From Leptospira vanthielii serovar Holland str. Waz Holland = ATCC 700522 (GTDB taxonomy: Bacteria; Spirochaetota; Leptospiria; Leptospirales; Leptospiraceae): a stretch of 64,000 nucleotides of DNA. Below, piece by piece: positions 63,424 through 64,000 of this stretch. The stretch spans positions 73,724 to 137,723 of the forward strand of contig NZ_AOGY02000069.1 in assembly GCF_000332455.1 (NCBI RefSeq), given 5' to 3'. The stretch's first letter is position 1. Each line of letters starts with the position of its first letter. The notes under the pieces are model-generated. The model did not search any database. It saw only the letters and a list, made by a program, of their open reading frames with translations, and was not told the DNA's origin. Position numbers and translations under genes: made by a program.

Positions 63424-63792
63424 ATGAAACAAACAATTTTAATAACTGGTGCATCCTCAGGTATCGGACTTCTGATTGCCAACAAACTTCACGAAAGTGG
63501 GCATAGAGTGATTGGCACTAGCCGTAATCCAGAAAAACACAGTTCAAAATTACCCTTCCAATTATTAGAACTGGATATTTCTTCCGATAGTTCCATCGAA
63601 TCCTTCACGAAGAGACTATTCAGCCACATTGATAAACTGGATGTTCTGATCAATAATGCAGGATATTTAGTTACAGGGTTAGCCGAAGAAACACCGATTG
63701 AATTAGGAAGAGAACAATTTGAAACCAATTTTTGGGGAACAGTAAAATTCACAAATCAACTCCTACCTTATTTTAGAAAAGATAGATTCTAA
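63424..63792 (+). pseudogene. short-chain dehydrogenase, truncated by an insertion element
   Basis: The frame from ATG 63424 codes for about 122 residues of a classical short-chain dehydrogenase: the NAD(P) loop TGASSGIG at the start, the LDVLINNAG block and the QFETNFWGTVKFTNQLLPYF helix. It then ends at a stop at 63790-63792. The catalytic Ser, Tyr-x3-Lys and the substrate half (about 130 more residues) are missing, so no activity is expected. The stop lies at the edge of an IS30-type element that begins right after it. It was probably the target of the divergent HxlR regulator. Confidence 0.8.
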
Positions 63793-63795
63793 AGT

Positions 63796-64000
63796 TTAAC
63801 GCAACACTTCCTTTATTTTTTCCGCGGGAGTTTTCCAGCCAAGCGTTTTTCTTGGACGCTCATTTAAAAGCTTTTGGACTCTTTTCAGTTCTTTTCTTGA
63901 TATATCATTAAAGTCAGTTTTTTTAGGAAAGAAATCTCTTATTAGCATATTCGTATTTTCACAAGTCCCCCTTTCCCAAGGACTTCCCGGATGACAAAAA
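63796..64000 (-). mobile_element. IS30-family transposase, C-terminal part, continues beyond the right edge
   Basis: The minus strand codes for the last 68 residues of an IS30-type transposase: a block like HPGSPWERGTCENTNMLIRDFFP, carrying the last Glu of the DDE triad (in WERG), then ELKRVQKLLNERPRKTLGW and the end TPAEKIKEVLR. The stop is at 63796-63798. The element's right end must lie within the next few tens of bases towards the dehydrogenase, but no inverted repeat can be checked, because its other end is outside the window. Confidence 0.85.

Noticed and set aside
1..64000. tRNA, rRNA and CRISPR arrays
   Set aside because: I looked for CCA-ended cloverleafs, conserved rRNA stretches and regularly spaced repeats on both strands and saw none. 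A tRNA scan would be needed to be certain.

Overview
The window looks like chromosomal DNA of a Leptospira species, most likely from the saprophytic (environmental) side of the genus. The evidence is the A+T-rich base composition, spirochaete-style lipoproteins with loose lipoboxes, many sensor kinases and 7TM-SpoIIE phosphatases, many TetR-type regulators, a recA/xerC neighbourhood, and genes suited to a free-living lipid- and polymer-degrading life. This is judged by reading alone; no database search was possible. I saw no tRNA, rRNA or CRISPR array.

Layout. 1-9.5 kb: a receiver/PAS histidine kinase, an apolipoprotein N-acyltransferase (lnt), a TetR regulator, a Xer-type recombinase divergent from recA, a lipoprotein and an aldo/keto reductase. 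9.5-28 kb: a ClpB-like disaggregase, then a signalling and membrane block. It holds two 7TM-SpoIIE phosphatases, two histidine kinases, a patatin lipase, a P-type ATPase, a secernin-type hydrolase, a glycerate kinase and a flavin-reductase/polyferredoxin fusion. 28-31.7 kb: a Fur/PerR regulator with its own box, a PanE-like reductase, a winged-helix regulator, a DoxX-like protein and a protein with two cyclic-nucleotide-binding folds.

31.7-38.3 kb is the most distinctive region: a complete, tightly coupled six-gene ebo cluster (eboA-B-C-D-E-F). Its products are an EboA protein, a TatD-like hydrolase, a UbiA-like prenyltransferase, an EEVS-like sugar-phosphate cyclase, a TIM-barrel EboE protein and an alkaline-phosphatase-fold phosphodiesterase. 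This predicts a small-molecule or membrane-lipid-linked pathway whose product in Leptospira is unknown. It is followed by a DUF1415 gene and a proline-rich outer-membrane channel.

41-51.7 kb: small lipoproteins, a TetR/quinone-reductase pair with its operator inside the promoter, a hemolysin III-type protein next to the relic of a P-type ATPase, an EF-hand protein, a serine hydrolase, and a fatty-acid degradation unit (acyl-CoA dehydrogenase plus dienoyl-CoA reductase). That unit is divergent from a TetR regulator, with two matching operators between them.

51.8-58.8 kb: a candidate glycosphingolipid-degrading unit. A lipoprotein neutral ceramidase and a lipoprotein endoglycoceramidase (GH5) are transcribed divergently from a region with two copies of a CGACA-NN-TGTCG palindrome, with a TetR gene alongside. 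58.8-64 kb: an NmrA-like protein, an AraC regulator, a luciferase-like oxidoreductase, a PHB-depolymerase-like esterase, an HxlR regulator facing a large nested palindrome, and a short-chain dehydrogenase cut off by an IS30-family element that runs off the window.
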